64,000 bases of DNA from Pseudomonas_T sp032052615. GTDB taxonomy: Bacteria; Pseudomonadota; Gammaproteobacteria; Pseudomonadales; Pseudomonadaceae. Numbering within the stretch: position 1 is the stretch's first letter; each line of letters starts with the position of its first letter. The translations under genes and the position numbers were made by a program. Positions 63,220-64,000 of this stretch are shown here, one piece after another. The stretch lies in NCBI GenBank assembly GCA_032052615.1, contig DAMBWF010000002.1, positions 496,001-560,000 on the forward strand, given 5' to 3'. Under the pieces are notes generated by a model. It ran no database searches, was not told where the DNA came from, and saw only the letters and a program-made list of their open reading frames with translations.

Positions 63220-63753
63220 ATGTCCATGCAGACACCTTTCCAGATCCTCCTCGAGATCGACCAGCGTTGCCGGGCGCTCGCGGCGGGCCTTCCTTCGCAA
63301 CAGACCACGGCGCAGTCCTGGAGCGGCATCGGGTTTCGCATGGGCGAACGGATGTTCGTGGCGCCCATGGGGGAAGTCGGCGAGGTGCTCCACGAACCCC
63401 GCTACACCCTGTTGCCAGGCGTGAAGAGCTGGGTCAAGGGCGTGGCCAACGTGCGTGGCCGGCTGTTGCCGGTGATGGACCTGTGCGGCTTCTTCGGCGG
63501 CGAGCTGTCGCCGCTGCGCAAGCAACGGCGGGTGCTGGTGGTGGATCACCAGGAAATCTTCGCCGGGCTGGTCGTCGACGAAGTCTATGGCATGCAGCAC
63601 TTTCCGGTGGATGCGTTCTCCGAGCGGCTACCGCCGCTGGAGGCCTCGATCCAGCGTTTCATTCATGGGGTGTTCCAGCGTGAGCGGCCGTGGTTGGTGT
63701 TCAGCCCCCATGCGCTGGCTCAAGACCAGGCGTTCCTGAACGTCGCGGTCTAG
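63220..63753 (+). CDS. pilI: CheW-like coupling protein PilI
   Basis: A 177-residue CheW-domain protein that links the receptor PilJ to the kinase ChpA. RMGERMFVAPMGEVGEVLH, GVANVRGRLLPVMDLCGFFGG and LVVDEVYGMQHF are CheW-fold segments. ATG 63220 (MSMQTPF) or 63226 (MQTPF) could be the start. It is followed by a 185-base gap to pilJ. Confidence 0.93.
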   Translation: MSMQTPFQILLEIDQRCRALAAGLPSQQTTAQSWSGIGFRMGERMFVAPMGEVGEVLHEPRYTLLPGVKSWVKGVANVRGRLLPVMDLCGFFGGELSPLRKQRRVLVVDHQEIFAGLVVDEVYGMQHFPVDAFSERLPPLEASIQRFIHGVFQRERPWLVFSPHALAQDQAFLNVAV

Positions 63754-63938
63754 CCGTCCCGTCGGGGCGGTGAATGCGTTTCAAGGCAGTCGATGGGGGC
63801 CGACCCCATCCTGGCGGATCTTCGGGCCGCTCGCGGGCAGGAACGATCCGGCCCGGGTAAAAGGTCGGGCCGACGTCGTCGGCCCTTGGCGTTACATGGG
63901 AAAACGTGTGTGTGGTAGGTCCAGGCGGGGGCCAGATA

Positions 63939-64000
63939 ATGAAAAGACTCAATGCAGGCAATCCTCTCGCGGGTATGCGCAGCAGTACGCTGATCGCGGG
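63939..64000 (+). CDS. pilJ: Methyl-accepting chemotaxis protein PilJ, first residues only
   Basis: The first 20 complete codons before the window ends: MKRLNAGNPLAGMRSSTLIA. This is close to the start of P. aeruginosa PilJ as I remember it, and the place after pilI is right. The rest, including the PilJ sensing domains and signalling domain, is outside the window. Confidence 0.8.
   Translation, partial: MKRLNAGNPLAGMRSSTLIA

Overview
The window is a GC-rich (estimated near 68-70% by eye, not computed) stretch of chromosome from a gammaproteobacterium of the genus Pseudomonas, apparently in or near the P. aeruginosa / resinovorans / otitidis side of the genus. The evidence is the set of neighbourhoods: rsmD-M16 peptidase pair-ftsYEX-rpoH-mtgA-thiSG-trmB, hemW-rdgB-metWX-yggT-proC-yggS-pilTU, pyrCBR-ruvX-algH-tonB3-gshB-pilGHIJ, and the polyamine clusters aguRBA and spuIABCDEFGH, all of which are arrangements I know from Pseudomonas. 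No rRNA, tRNA, insertion sequence, prophage or CRISPR array was found. Almost every base belongs to ordinary chromosomal genes; the most accessory-looking part is the left edge.

Layout. 1-3.1 kb: a Type III-like restriction-modification pair (res truncated by the window edge, mod complete) with a divergent HTH-like regulator. 3.7-12.6 kb: hydrolase, RsmD, two M16 peptidase-like proteins (only one with a zinc site), then FtsY, FtsE, FtsX and the heat-shock sigma factor RpoH. 12.6-17.3 kb: MtgA, a DUF423 protein, ThiS/ThiG, TrmB and a DUF1329 exported protein. 17.3-28.3 kb, mostly minus strand: a small membrane protein, a GGDEF cyclase, HemW, RdgB, a DUF4426 protein, MetW/MetX, a dynamin-like GTPase, YggU/YggT-like proteins, ProC and YggS. 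28.4-30.7 kb: the twitching-motility ATPases PilT and PilU.

30.7-42 kb looks like a lineage-specific insert into the pil-pyr backbone: a DNA-repair operon (radical SAM protein plus a DUF4130-UdgX protein) behind a near-ideal LexA box, a doubled TM2 protein, an OprD-type porin, and an LsfA-SsuA-SsuC-SsuB-SsuF sulfonate locus that lacks the SsuD/SsuE monooxygenase pair. A soluble two-PAS chemoreceptor follows. 42-56 kb is polyamine metabolism. AguB and AguA convert agmatine to putrescine under AguR. SpuI, SpuA, SpuB and SpuC carry out gamma-glutamylation and transamination of polyamines, and SpuDEFGH import putrescine and spermidine. 56-64 kb: pyrimidine biosynthesis (PyrR-PyrB-inactive PyrC'), RuvX, AlgH, a TonB, GshB, and the start of the Pil-Chp chemosensory cluster (pilG, pilH, pilI, start of pilJ).

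The regulatory DNA is the richest source of new observations. It holds a LexA box, two matching palindromes before aguB, a 16-bp-arm dyad before spuA, Hfq/Crc-type CA motifs beside the ribosome binding sites of spuD and spuE, stem-loops after both binding-protein genes, and a hairpin that sequesters the rpoH ribosome binding site. The UdgX domain has lost all three residues thought to be needed for uracil chemistry. I did not find a clearly undescribed multi-gene system; the SOS-linked repair operon with its degenerate UdgX domain is the best candidate for something new.
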